64,000 nucleotides of DNA, taken from Flavimarina sp. Hel_I_48. GTDB lineage: Bacteria; Bacteroidota; Bacteroidia; Flavobacteriales; Flavobacteriaceae. The DNA lies in contig NZ_JPOL01000002.1 in assembly GCF_000733945.1 (NCBI RefSeq), positions 2,791,001-2,855,000 on the forward strand, written 5' to 3'. Under the pieces are notes generated by a model, which saw only the letters and a list, made by a program, of their open reading frames with translations, did not search any database and was not told the origin of the DNA. Numbering within the stretch: the first letter of the stretch is position 1; each line of letters opens with the position of its first letter. A program made the translations under genes and the position numbers. Shown here one piece after another: positions 35,594 to 44,509 of this stretch.

Positions 35594-36740
35594 ACGAAAG
35601 ATCTGTGTAGTAATTACCGCGCGCCCATCCTATAGTCGTATCAAAACGGCGTTGACGGCCATAAAAGAACATCCCCATCTAGAATTGCAGCTTGTTATTG
35701 CGGGCTCGGCCCTGCTGGATCGTTACGGTAATGCGGCAGACTTTATCATACGTGATGGCTTTGAGATCAATGAAAAGGTTTTTATGGTACTGGAGGGTGA
35801 AAATCCCACCGCTATGGCAAAAACCACCGGACTTGGAGTCATGGAACTTGCCAATGTGTTCTACAACCTTCAGCCCGATGCTGTTATTACCATAGCAGAT
35901 CGTTTTGAAACCATTGCCACATCTATAGCAGCCTCCTATCAAAATATTCCTCTGGTACATATTCAGGGCGGCGAGGTTACGGGAAGTATTGATGAAAAAG
36001 TACGCCACGCAAACACCAAGTTGGCAGATTTGCATTTAGTTGCTTCTGAAGAGGCAAGGGAACGCGTCATACGATTGGGTGAAGATCCAGAATATGTCAT
36101 AAATACGGGGTGTCCTTCCATAGATTTAGCGGAACAAATTAAAAACGAAAACTTATCTTTTGATCCGGTTGAAAAATATGGTGGCGTGGGAGCTAAAATT
36201 TCACCGAAAGGCAACTATATTGTTGTGATGCAACATCCTGTGACCAATGAATATGCAAAAGCAAAAGAGGATGTGGAAAAAACGCTCGAAGTGGTTGATG
36301 AAAGTGGTTTGCCCACATTTTGGTTCTGGCCAAATGTAGATTCTGGTGCAGATGGGACTTCTAAAGGTATACGTACTTTTCGGGAATTGCAAAACCCTAA
36401 TAATATTCGTTTTTTCAAAAATATGGAACCTCTGGATTTTCTTCGTTTGCTTAATAATTCTGCCGCTCTTATTGGTAATTCGAGTGTAGGTATCCGTGAA
36501 TGTGGTTATCTTGGCGTTCCCGTGGTAAATATAGGTAGCAGACAGCACAACAGGCAACGAGGACATAATGTAATAGATGTTCCCTATGAGAAAGAAGCGA
36601 TTGCCGCGGCACTTCATAAAGCAGTGCAGGGCGGAAGAAAAAAGCGGGCAAATCATTTTGGCGATGGCCATGCCGGTGTCAAAATAGCTGAGATCCTGGC
36701 AACTATTCCATTGCGCTATCATAAAACAATCACGTATTGA
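35586..36740 (+). CDS. neuC: UDP-N-acetylglucosamine 2-epimerase, hydrolysing (NeuC/LegG family)
   Basis: The 384-residue enzyme makes free ManNAc (or the diacetamido analogue) from UDP-sugar, the substrate of NeuB. The NeuC pattern is clear: VVITARPSYSRIKTAL at the start, ITIADRFETIATS in place of the WecB HGDT segment, HIQGGEVTGSIDEKVRH, and GNSSVGIRECGYLGVPVVNIG near the C-terminus. No legionaminate-specific aminotransferase or dehydratase is in the window, so the simple ManNAc route is the more economical reading. Its stop overlaps the neuA start. Confidence 0.92.
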   Translation: MSKRKICVVITARPSYSRIKTALTAIKEHPHLELQLVIAGSALLDRYGNAADFIIRDGFEINEKVFMVLEGENPTAMAKTTGLGVMELANVFYNLQPDAVITIADRFETIATSIAASYQNIPLVHIQGGEVTGSIDEKVRHANTKLADLHLVASEEARERVIRLGEDPEYVINTGCPSIDLAEQIKNENLSFDPVEKYGGVGAKISPKGNYIVVMQHPVTNEYAKAKEDVEKTLEVVDESGLPTFWFWPNVDSGADGTSKGIRTFRELQNPNNIRFFKNMEPLDFLRLLNNSAALIGNSSVGIRECGYLGVPVVNIGSRQHNRQRGHNVIDVPYEKEAIAAALHKAVQGGRKKRANHFGDGHAGVKIAEILATIPLRYHKTITY

Positions 36741-37441
36741 TGAAAATTCTGGGCATCATACCGGCACGTGGAGGGAGCAAGGGCGTTCCCGGTAAAAATA
36801 TATTGAGCATAGATGGCAAACCTCTATTATCCTACGCCATTGAATGTGGTAAGGAAAGTAAAAAAATAACTAAACTTCTTGTCAGCACAGATTCCAGGGA
36901 AATCGCGAAAATAGCTGAAAATTACAAAGCAGAAGTCATGCTGCGTCCTGAAACATTGGCTACAGACACTTCTGATGTTGCAGACACGGTAGGTTTTATA
37001 TTAGAGGAATTTAAAAAAAATGAAGAACAGTTTGACATAGTGGTACTGTTGCAGCCCACCGCACCGTTGCGTACAGGTCGTGATGTAGATCAAGCACTAG
37101 AACTTTTAGAGCAAAATAATACGGATGCTGTAATCAGCATGGTCAAGGTAGGGGATAATCACCCGGCAAGAATGTACGATATTTCAGAGAATAAAATACA
37201 TGCACTGCATCCAGAACTGGAGAAAACACGCCGTCAGGAATTGCCTACGTATTATATGAGAAATGGCTGTATTTATGGCATTAAAACCGATGCTTTTTTT
37301 ACTGAAAGAAACCTAATGCCCAGTAAAAAGTCTGCGTATATTATGAATGAAAAATGGTGGGTCAATGTAGACACACCTACAGATATTTATATTTTAGAAC
37401 ATTTAATGCCCTTATGGAAGAAAGAAAACGCTATAAAATAG
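36740..37441 (+). CDS. neuA: CMP-nonulosonate (acylneuraminate) cytidylyltransferase NeuA
   Basis: The 233-residue enzyme activates the nine-carbon sugar with CTP. It begins ILGIIPARGGSKGVPGKNI (3-21), the CTP-binding signature of the family, and continues with LQPTAPLRTGRDVDQAL and YYMRNGCIYGIKTDAF. ATG 36740 is preferred over the TTG 3 bases earlier. The length matches NeuA/LegF enzymes without the extra esterase domain. The last 28 bases overlap the start of the dehydrogenase gene. Confidence 0.93.
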   Translation: MKILGIIPARGGSKGVPGKNILSIDGKPLLSYAIECGKESKKITKLLVSTDSREIAKIAENYKAEVMLRPETLATDTSDVADTVGFILEEFKKNEEQFDIVVLLQPTAPLRTGRDVDQALELLEQNNTDAVISMVKVGDNHPARMYDISENKIHALHPELEKTRRQELPTYYMRNGCIYGIKTDAFFTERNLMPSKKSAYIMNEKWWVNVDTPTDIYILEHLMPLWKKENAIK

Positions 37442-38373
37442 TAATAGCCGAACCAGAGGACTTTTCCCAAGCTGCTGAAAAAAAGCTTATGGAAAAAGGG
37501 CAAATTATAAAAGGTCCTTTTACAACCGAAGAACTCAAATCGGTTTCTCGTGATTGTGATGCAATGGTCTTAAGATTGGGACATTATATTGACCGTGATT
37601 TTTTTAAGGATACAGATCTAAAATTTATATTGACGCCTACCACAGGACTTGACCACATAGATTGTGCTGCTGCGGAAAGAAATAATACAGACATTATTTC
37701 CCTCCAAGGCCATGCTGGTTTTCTAGAGAATATACCATCAACTGCAGAACATACCTGGGCGCTACTATTGGCATTGCTACGTAAAATCCCTGCTGCCGCA
37801 TCTCATGTGCTAGAAGGCAATTGGGATAGGGATAGGTTTAAATCACGTAACTTAAATGCTTTGACATTGGGTATTCTAGGTTTTGGTAGAGTGGGTAGGC
37901 AGATCTCAAAGTATGCAGAAGCTTTTAATATGGACTATTATTTTTACGATCTTGCAAAAACTAAAAAAAATCATCCCAGGGCTGTTTCAACAGTTGATGA
38001 TTTGTTAAAGAAAAGTGACATACTCAGTATTCACATTCCTTTAAATAAGGAAAACGAAAATTTTTTGGATCAGAGAAAGCTTAACAAATTAAAAACTGGA
38101 GCGTTGATCATCAATACTTCCAGAGGGGAACTAATTGACGAAAATGCATTGGTAAATAGTTTGCTGGAAGGAAAAGTGGCTGGCTTAGCAACAGATGTGC
38201 TTGCCGGTGAACTTTATCCCGAAAAAAGAAGGAATAGTCCGCTTCTGTCGTATGCTAGACAACACAATGCTGTGATCATCACTCCGCATATTGCAGGTGC
38301 AACATTAGATTCTATGCAAATCACTGAAGAATTTGTGGTAGATGAATTCTTACAACGACTTAGCAAACAATGA
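37414..38373 (+). CDS. D-isomer-specific 2-hydroxyacid dehydrogenase family protein
   Basis: From ATG 37414 the product is 319 residues; an in-frame GTG at 37354 lies well inside neuA and is less likely. The NAD-binding domain shows LGILGFGRVGRQISKYAEAF. The catalytic region has INTSRGELIDENAL (Arg), an acidic residue in the ATDVLAGE stretch, and ITPHIAGAT with the catalytic His. The substrate-binding N-terminal half has LRLGHYIDRD and TPTTGLDHID. Family members reduce 2-keto acids. Here it sits between neuA and a surface-sugar gene with overlaps on both sides, so a role in making or trimming a keto- or hydroxy-acid substituent is likely. Confidence 0.85.
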   Translation: MEERKRYKIVIAEPEDFSQAAEKKLMEKGQIIKGPFTTEELKSVSRDCDAMVLRLGHYIDRDFFKDTDLKFILTPTTGLDHIDCAAAERNNTDIISLQGHAGFLENIPSTAEHTWALLLALLRKIPAAASHVLEGNWDRDRFKSRNLNALTLGILGFGRVGRQISKYAEAFNMDYYFYDLAKTKKNHPRAVSTVDDLLKKSDILSIHIPLNKENENFLDQRKLNKLKTGALIINTSRGELIDENALVNSLLEGKVAGLATDVLAGELYPEKRRNSPLLSYARQHNAVIITPHIAGATLDSMQITEEFVVDEFLQRLSKQ

Positions 38374-39761
38374 AACATTTAGGTATCGTAATAGTAGACG
38401 GCGTAGGGTACCGCAATTTTGTGCTGAGTGATTTCTGTGCCCATGCTGTAGAAACTTTTGATAGGGTTACGATATATTCCGGGCTTCCGGAGGACGTTTA
38501 CTCGGACTTGAATTTTGCCAATTTAAAGGTCAAAGAATTACCTGTTTTTAAGGAAAACGGTAAAACCTGGTTTTTTAGAAAGCTTAAAGAAGTCGCGCAT
38601 TTACAGCATCATAAAAACGATTTTTATGGCATAAATGCCAATTTAACTAAAAATAAAGCAGTTTCAAATAGTCGAAGAGCCTGGCTTACCCGACTCGTTT
38701 TTAGCATTACACGCATATTTAATTCCGAAAGAAGTATTAAAAAGTTTTATGGCTGGCAACAGCAAAGTTTTGCTGAAAACTTCATAACAGAGGAGTATTT
38801 TGAGCTTTTGAGAAAAGATCAGCCTAATGTTTTATTCTTTACCCACCAGCGTCCACCATATCTTGCACTGCTTGATCATGCAGCGAAAAAACTAGGCATT
38901 AAAACCTGTTCTTTTATTTTCAGTTGGGACAATTTGCCATCTAAAGGCAGAATGGCAGCACCTTTTGATTCTTTTTTGGTATGGAGCTCGCTCATGAAAA
39001 AGGAACTCCACTATTTTTATCCCAAAACAAAGGACCAAACAGTAACGGTTGTAGGGACTCCACAGTTTGAACCCTATGTTTTGAACCGATATGCCTCTTC
39101 GCGAGAATATTTTTTTGAACGTTTCAATTTAAACAATCAGTATAAAAGTATTTGCTACAGCTGCGGGGATATTTCCACAAGCCAAAATGACGGTTTGTAT
39201 ATCAAGGTTATCGCAGAAGCACTTCGGGATAAGCAGATTCCTAAAGTCAACTTTATCGTACGTACATCACCTGCCGAAGATGGCAGTCGGTTTTCTTCCT
39301 TAAAAGCAGAATTTCCATTCATAAAATGGAATTTCCCCCAATGGAAACTTACCCGTGAAAATCATCCTGAACCCTGGTCGCAGCGCGTTCCGTTAGAAGA
39401 AGATCTTGTGGATCTGCGTTCGCTTTTAGAGCATTGCGATCTAAATATAAACATGTGCTCAACTATGGGGATGGATTTTATGCTTTTTCAAAAACCGGTG
39501 ATCAATCCCGTGTTTGGCAATGAAGAAAATGGCCTTTACAACGATCAGAAATATTTACGCTACAGTCATTATGAACGCGTAGTGGCCAGTGGTGCGGTGG
39601 CAATTGTAAAAAACGATCAAGAACTCATCAGCGCGATTAATGAAAGTCTCAAAAATCCAAAAGCACGCTTAAAACAGCAAGAGCAATTGCTGGATCTACA
39701 AATAGGAAAAACGTTGGAAGGAACAAGCGAACGCATATTAGAAGCACTTTTAAACCTATAA
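38370..39761 (+). CDS. Uncharacterised surface-polysaccharide protein, GT-B-like
   Basis: I do not recognise a named family for this 463-residue protein. It starts GIVIVDGVGYRNFVLSDF (4-21), contains FFTHQRPPYLALLDHAAKKL and SFIFSWDNLPSKGRM in the middle, then VVGTPQFEPY and a second domain with ICYSCGD, FIVRTSPAEDGSRF and NMCSTMGMDFMLFQKPVI. Two Rossmann-like halves and the SxxGxD...KP end region resemble GT-B transferases of the epimerase or glycerophosphotransferase kind. By position right after the CMP-sugar genes it is a candidate for the transferase that uses the nonulosonic acid, but this is inference. Confidence 0.6.
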   Translation: MKHLGIVIVDGVGYRNFVLSDFCAHAVETFDRVTIYSGLPEDVYSDLNFANLKVKELPVFKENGKTWFFRKLKEVAHLQHHKNDFYGINANLTKNKAVSNSRRAWLTRLVFSITRIFNSERSIKKFYGWQQQSFAENFITEEYFELLRKDQPNVLFFTHQRPPYLALLDHAAKKLGIKTCSFIFSWDNLPSKGRMAAPFDSFLVWSSLMKKELHYFYPKTKDQTVTVVGTPQFEPYVLNRYASSREYFFERFNLNNQYKSICYSCGDISTSQNDGLYIKVIAEALRDKQIPKVNFIVRTSPAEDGSRFSSLKAEFPFIKWNFPQWKLTRENHPEPWSQRVPLEEDLVDLRSLLEHCDLNINMCSTMGMDFMLFQKPVINPVFGNEENGLYNDQKYLRYSHYERVVASGAVAIVKNDQELISAINESLKNPKARLKQQEQLLDLQIGKTLEGTSERILEALLNL

Positions 39762-40840
39762 TGGCTGAAAGAAGAAAACATATCGCCGTACTTTGCGATT
39801 ACCGCTTGTTTCCCGAACGGGTAGGGGGGATGGATCATTTTTTCTGGCGCTTTGATGCGGAATGTACAGCAAAGGGAATTGAAGTGGATTGGTTTTTTCC
39901 AAACGCCGCCACCCATGGAGCGTATGATACATTAAATATATACCCTGCGGAGAAAAGTACCATTGAGAAGACTTTTTTAGGCCATTTTAAACATAAAAAA
40001 CCTAACTATTCCCATATAATCACCCATTTTTTAGAAATATGTACGGGGTTCTTTAAAAAAGCAAAACAGCTTACAAAAGCACAGATAATTTCCATAGACC
40101 ATAATCCACGGCCATTAAAGGGTCATTCCTTTAAAAAACGGATTAAAAAACGGCTAAAAGGAGCTATTTATTCGCGATATATTGATGTTTTTGTAGGAGT
40201 TTCAAAATATACGGTTCAGGAATTAAAAAAAGATTTTGGAAATCATATTGAGTCAAAATGTACCGTAATTTATAACGGTGTCGTGATTGAGGATATTAAA
40301 GAAAGAGAACAGTCTAATCAACCGCCCCGTTTTGTCGTGGTTTCCCATTTACGGAAATCTAAAGGGATTCAGGATCTAATTAAAGCGGTAACCTTGCTGC
40401 CTGATTCCATTAGAAAAATTCTTAAAATTGACTTATATGGTGAAGGTTCGTACAGGAAAGAATTAGAACAGCGCGCCGAAAAGGAAGACGTGTCCATAAA
40501 CTTTAATTTCAAAGGCAGTTCTTCCCGTATCTCAAGTGTTTTTTACAATTATGATTATTTACTGCACCCCACTCATATGGAATGTTTTAGTCTTACGCTT
40601 TTAGAAAGTTTGGCGGCGAATGTTCCCGTAATTACAACACCGGTAGGGGGTAATTTAGAAATTGTTGAAGACAAAATCAATGGATTTATTGTCCCTGTAG
40701 AGAACCCGGAGTTGCTTGCTGACATGCTTGTAAAAGTCTATACTGGCGAGTTAATAATAGAACACAATACACGGTCTAAAATCGCAGCCGAATTTAGGAT
40801 CAATACCATGGTCAATGCGCATTTAAAATTAATTTCCTGA
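39761..40840 (+). CDS. Family 4 glycosyltransferase
   Basis: The 359-residue GT-B protein has VGGMDHFFWRF at the N-terminal loop, VVSHLRKSKGIQDLIKAV at the start of the donor domain, and THMECFSLTLLESLAANVPVITTPVGG as the E-x7-E region. It overlaps the neighbours by one base on each side. A Lys/Arg-rich stretch (about 120-140) may bind the membrane surface. The sugar is unknown. Confidence 0.9.
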   Translation: MAERRKHIAVLCDYRLFPERVGGMDHFFWRFDAECTAKGIEVDWFFPNAATHGAYDTLNIYPAEKSTIEKTFLGHFKHKKPNYSHIITHFLEICTGFFKKAKQLTKAQIISIDHNPRPLKGHSFKKRIKKRLKGAIYSRYIDVFVGVSKYTVQELKKDFGNHIESKCTVIYNGVVIEDIKEREQSNQPPRFVVVSHLRKSKGIQDLIKAVTLLPDSIRKILKIDLYGEGSYRKELEQRAEKEDVSINFNFKGSSSRISSVFYNYDYLLHPTHMECFSLTLLESLAANVPVITTPVGGNLEIVEDKINGFIVPVENPELLADMLVKVYTGELIIEHNTRSKIAAEFRINTMVNAHLKLIS

Positions 40841-41976
40841 TGCACATCGCCTTTCTCACGCCAGAATATCCCCACGAAAGAACCGGTCGCTATGGCGGGA
40901 TAGGAACGAGTATAAAAAATGCTGCCGAAGGCCTCGTTGTTTTAGGTGAAAAAGTAAGTGTTTTCGTTGTTAGTCAACAGGAAAATGCCGTTTTGCAGGA
41001 TAATGGAATAACCATTCATCTTATAAAGCAACGCAAATACAAATGGTTTAGTTGGTTTTTTTATAAAAAATATGTACAAAACTATATCAATAATCAAGTC
41101 AAATTAGAAAATATCGACGTGGTGGAAGCGCCAGATTGGAGCGGCATCAGTGCTTTTATGAACTTTGACTGTCCGTTAGTGGTACGTTTTAATGGAAGTG
41201 ATGCTTATTTTTGTGAACTGGAAGGGAGAAGCCAAAAAAGAAAGAATTTCTGGTTGGAAAAAATAGCATTACGCGGTGCTGATCGGTTCATTTCAGTGAG
41301 TGAGTTTACTTCAGATCGTACGCGAGAAATTTTTAAGCTGAAAAAGAAAATCGAAATTATCCCGAACAGTATTGCGAGTGATAAATTCCTGCCCAGGCCA
41401 GAAATGGGACTAGAAAACAGATTGCTTTACTTTGGGACGATTATCAGGAAAAAAGGGGTTTTGGATCTTGCTGAAATATTCAACAAAATCATTGAAAAGT
41501 CACCTCAAAGCAGTCTTTTTTTCGCGGGAAGCGATGTTAAAGATCTAAAAACTGGAAAATCTACCCAAAAATTGGTGGAACAATTACTGTCACCGCAAGC
41601 GAGGGAACACGTTCATTTTTTAGGGATATTGGACTACGAGAATGTCCAGAACGAAATCGCAAAAGCAACGGTGATCGTACTTCCCAGCCACGCCGAAGCC
41701 CTGCCCATGACCTGGCTTGAAGCAATGGCGATGGAAAAGGCATTGGTCACCTCAAATATCGGTTGGGCACAAGAAGTTATGATTAATGGGAAAACAGGCT
41801 TTACCGTAGACCCTAAAAGTCATCAGGAATATGCCGAGAAAACACTGCAATTGCTGGATGATAAAAACTTGAGGAACGCTGTGGGGCACGAAGCGAGAGT
41901 GCATGTAGTGAATCATTTTTCAGCAGCAAAAATTGCTGAACGGAATCAGCAATTCTACAAACAGTTGTGCAAATGA
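40840..41976 (+). CDS. Family 4 glycosyltransferase
   Basis: The 378-residue protein begins HIAFLTPEYPHERTGRYGGI, a typical GT4 opening with the glycine loop. It has LLYFGTIIRKKGVLDLAEIF at the donor domain and PSHAEALPMTWLEAMAMEKALVTS as the E-x7-E site. EAPDWSGISAF, in the acceptor domain, is common to capsule GT4s. It overlaps the next gene by 4 bases (ATGA). Confidence 0.9.
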   Translation: MHIAFLTPEYPHERTGRYGGIGTSIKNAAEGLVVLGEKVSVFVVSQQENAVLQDNGITIHLIKQRKYKWFSWFFYKKYVQNYINNQVKLENIDVVEAPDWSGISAFMNFDCPLVVRFNGSDAYFCELEGRSQKRKNFWLEKIALRGADRFISVSEFTSDRTREIFKLKKKIEIIPNSIASDKFLPRPEMGLENRLLYFGTIIRKKGVLDLAEIFNKIIEKSPQSSLFFAGSDVKDLKTGKSTQKLVEQLLSPQAREHVHFLGILDYENVQNEIAKATVIVLPSHAEALPMTWLEAMAMEKALVTSNIGWAQEVMINGKTGFTVDPKSHQEYAEKTLQLLDDKNLRNAVGHEARVHVVNHFSAAKIAERNQQFYKQLCK

Positions 41977-43526
41977 TTGTACTGGTACATCATAAGGGCA
42001 AGAAGATGGTGAAAGCGTACAGGAATGGGGCTCAAATCGCCTACATAAATCATGTTCCCGCGCTTGCCCTTTATGAGTTGGCCGAGAATTACCCTGACGA
42101 ACTTTTGATATGGTGTGAGGAACGTTTTGAAAATGGAATAGATGAACTTAAATGGCAAAAAATCCTTAGAAATCGGGCTAAAATGGCCAGTTATTCCTGT
42201 TCTGGGCGTGTTTTTCTGCCGGAAGCCATTGGTTTTATAGATACCTCGGTTTTTACTAAAATAAGGAGAGAAGTACCCTATCCCACGTGGATCATGAGTA
42301 GCGATCGCGGCGGTATTCATGCAGAAACACTATTAGCCTTTAAGGAAAGTAAAATTCCCGTAGATTCTTTTGATTATTTTCTCAGTACGGTCGCCAAACA
42401 GGGAATGCCCCACGGTTTGCTTACATATAGTGATCCCAATATTGCTAGCGATTCGCCAAATCTGGAAGTTAAATACAGCACAGATGACGCGGTATTGTAC
42501 GATTTTGTAAGGAACAATTATAAAAAGCGCTGGCTGCTGTTGCTTTTTGTTCAGCAGCTTATATATCAAAAAAAAGCACTTTTTTTTAGCTTTCTTAGCG
42601 CTATTTTCAAAGGTAAAACCACTGATTTCAAGCCTTTATTTTCTTTCAATAACAATAACAATAACAATAACAATTTCAATGTAGATAACTCCTATGAAAT
42701 TGATGTTTTGATTCCTACAATAGGCAGGAAAAAATACCTTTACGATGTACTTGGAGATCTACGGAAACAGACGTTCCAACCGAAAAAAGTAATTATTGTA
42801 GAGCAAAATCCAGACCCTTATTCTTCTTCAGAACTTCATTATCTGACTTCCGAAGAATGGCCTTTTGAAATAGATCATGTCTTTATTCATCAAGCTGGAG
42901 CCTGTAATGCACGGAATATCGCACTGAGAAAAGTAACTGCTGATTGGGTTTTTTTTGCCGATGACGACATCCGTATTCCTGGGGATTTTATTGCTAAATC
43001 CTGTTCCTTCATTGAAGCTGGCGAATCAAAGGCATTTACCGTAAGTTGTCTTAGAGAAGAAGAACGGGAAATTATTGAGAATGTGGTGCAATGGAGCAGC
43101 TTTGGTTCGGGATGTAGTTTTGTGAAAAGTTCCTGTATAGAAAATATTCGTTTTGATCTGGCCTTTGAAGGCGGTTTTGGTGAAGATGCAGATTTTGGGA
43201 TGCAATTGCGCAACAACGGAGTGGATATCCTGTACAATCCATTTTTGAAGTTAAGGCATTTAAAAGCGCCGGTGGGTGGCTTCCGGTATCAAAAGAAACA
43301 ACCCTGGGATGATGAAAAAGTTCAACCGAAACCGGCTCCCACCGTTATGGTTTATCAGTTAAAACATGCAACGCCTCTGCAACGTTTGGGTTTTAAGACG
43401 GTATTGTTCCTGAAGTTCTACGGTAGGCAGTCAAATAGAAATCCATTTACTTACTTTCGTAGCATGCAAAAACGTTGGGAAATAAGTAAGAAATGGGCAA
43501 AAATTCTAATAGAACAAAACCCATGA
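41973..43526 (+). CDS. Two-domain protein: unknown N-terminal domain plus GT2, joined by a poly-Asn linker
   Basis: From ATG 41973 the product is 517 residues. Residues 1-220 form an unrecognised domain (IVLVHHKGKKMVKAY at the start, WIMSSDRGGIHAETL in the middle). A run of nine Asn (about 226-234), encoded by a hexamer repeat, leads into a GT-A domain: EIDVLIPTIGRKKYLYDVL, IIVEQNP, FADDDIRIP (metal site) and GGFGEDADFGMQL. The C-terminal domain is a GT2 transferase. The N-terminal part may recognise or modify the acceptor. Confidence 0.78.
   Translation: MIVLVHHKGKKMVKAYRNGAQIAYINHVPALALYELAENYPDELLIWCEERFENGIDELKWQKILRNRAKMASYSCSGRVFLPEAIGFIDTSVFTKIRREVPYPTWIMSSDRGGIHAETLLAFKESKIPVDSFDYFLSTVAKQGMPHGLLTYSDPNIASDSPNLEVKYSTDDAVLYDFVRNNYKKRWLLLLFVQQLIYQKKALFFSFLSAIFKGKTTDFKPLFSFNNNNNNNNNFNVDNSYEIDVLIPTIGRKKYLYDVLGDLRKQTFQPKKVIIVEQNPDPYSSSELHYLTSEEWPFEIDHVFIHQAGACNARNIALRKVTADWVFFADDDIRIPGDFIAKSCSFIEAGESKAFTVSCLREEEREIIENVVQWSSFGSGCSFVKSSCIENIRFDLAFEGGFGEDADFGMQLRNNGVDILYNPFLKLRHLKAPVGGFRYQKKQPWDDEKVQPKPAPTVMVYQLKHATPLQRLGFKTVLFLKFYGRQSNRNPFTYFRSMQKRWEISKKWAKILIEQNP
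42648..42674 (+). repeat. AATAAC hexamer tandem repeat in a coding region
   Basis: Nine alternating AAT/AAC codons (4.5 units of AATAAC) encode poly-Asn between the two domains of the 41973-43526 gene. Gain or loss of a unit would change linker length by two residues without shifting frame. Confidence 0.95.
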
Positions 43527-44509
43527 ACATATCCCTGATCATTTGCACCTACCAGCGTTCAGAAGCTATTTTAAAACTATTAAGGTCAGTAGTAAAACAA
43601 ACCCATTATCCTGAACAGGTTCTTGTTGTTGATGCATCAGAAGATGAACGCACTCGGCAAGTTTGTACGGAAAATGAGTTCGAAAGCCTCGAATATTGCA
43701 AAGTTTCCGAAGAACACCGCGGACTCACAAAACAACGAAATTTTGGGGTTTTAAAAACGGCCAGTACCATTGAAATAATTGCCTTTCTGGACGATGACAT
43801 CGTCCTAAAACCAGATTATTTTGAAAAAATAAAGGAAGCGTATCGCCAGTTTCCAGAAGCATGGGGTGTGGGCGGGTACATTAGTAACGACGTGGTGTGG
43901 AACAGAGGCAAGGCACCAGATCAGCGCCTTTTTGAATATGATGGATATTATCGCAAAGATGGCAGTAGGTTTCTTTTGAGGAAAAAACTAGGGCTGGAAC
44001 CTGATAGGCCACCGGCACACTTACCTGATTTCAGTCACGGCCGTTCGGTGGGTTTTCTTCCGCCCAGCGGTAAAATCTATGACGTAGAACAGTTTATGGG
44101 CGGCGTGGCGAGCTATAAAAAATCTGTTTTTGACCACATTCGGTTTTCAACCTATTTTGAAGGCTATGGACTTTATGAAGATGCTGATTTTACCCTGCGG
44201 CTTTCTAAATTAGGCAAGCTGTATGTGCATACGGCCGCCCAGGTTGAACATCACCATGATGCTTCCGGAAGGCCTGCCGCTTACAAATATGGTAAAATGG
44301 TGGTACGCAACGGCTGGTATATTTGGCGGGTTAAATACCCTAAACCAGGTTTGAAAGCAAGATTGAAGTGGAATGCAACGTCCTTGTTACTGACTTTGAT
44401 AAGATACAGCAATATCGTAAACACTTCACAAAAAAAAGAAGCCTTTCTGGAAGCATGGGGGCGCACCGTGGGATGGTTTTCATTGTTAATAAATAAGCCT
44501 GTAAAATAA
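43523..44509 (+). CDS. Family 2 glycosyltransferase
   Basis: From ATG 43523 (ATGA overlap with the preceding stop) the product is 328 residues; ATG 43493 would add ten polar residues. It reads ISLIICTYQRSEAILKLL, VVDASEDERT, then FLDDDIVLKPDYF as the metal site and EGYGLYEDADFTLRL as the acceptor-side acid. The metal and acceptor motifs resemble those in the C-terminal domain of the gene before it, so the pair may be related transferases acting one after the other. Confidence 0.88.
   Translation: MNISLIICTYQRSEAILKLLRSVVKQTHYPEQVLVVDASEDERTRQVCTENEFESLEYCKVSEEHRGLTKQRNFGVLKTASTIEIIAFLDDDIVLKPDYFEKIKEAYRQFPEAWGVGGYISNDVVWNRGKAPDQRLFEYDGYYRKDGSRFLLRKKLGLEPDRPPAHLPDFSHGRSVGFLPPSGKIYDVEQFMGGVASYKKSVFDHIRFSTYFEGYGLYEDADFTLRLSKLGKLYVHTAAQVEHHHDASGRPAAYKYGKMVVRNGWYIWRVKYPKPGLKARLKWNATSLLLTLIRYSNIVNTSQKKEAFLEAWGRTVGWFSLLINKPVK

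Noticed and set aside
34583..37441. Full legionaminic or pseudaminic acid pathway
   Set aside because: No dehydratase, PLP aminotransferase, acetyltransferase or GDP-sugar genes are present. Only the last three steps common to nonulosonic acids are seen.
42648..42674. ON/OFF phase variation by the hexamer repeat
   Set aside because: The unit is six bases, so unit changes keep the frame. Only linker length can vary.
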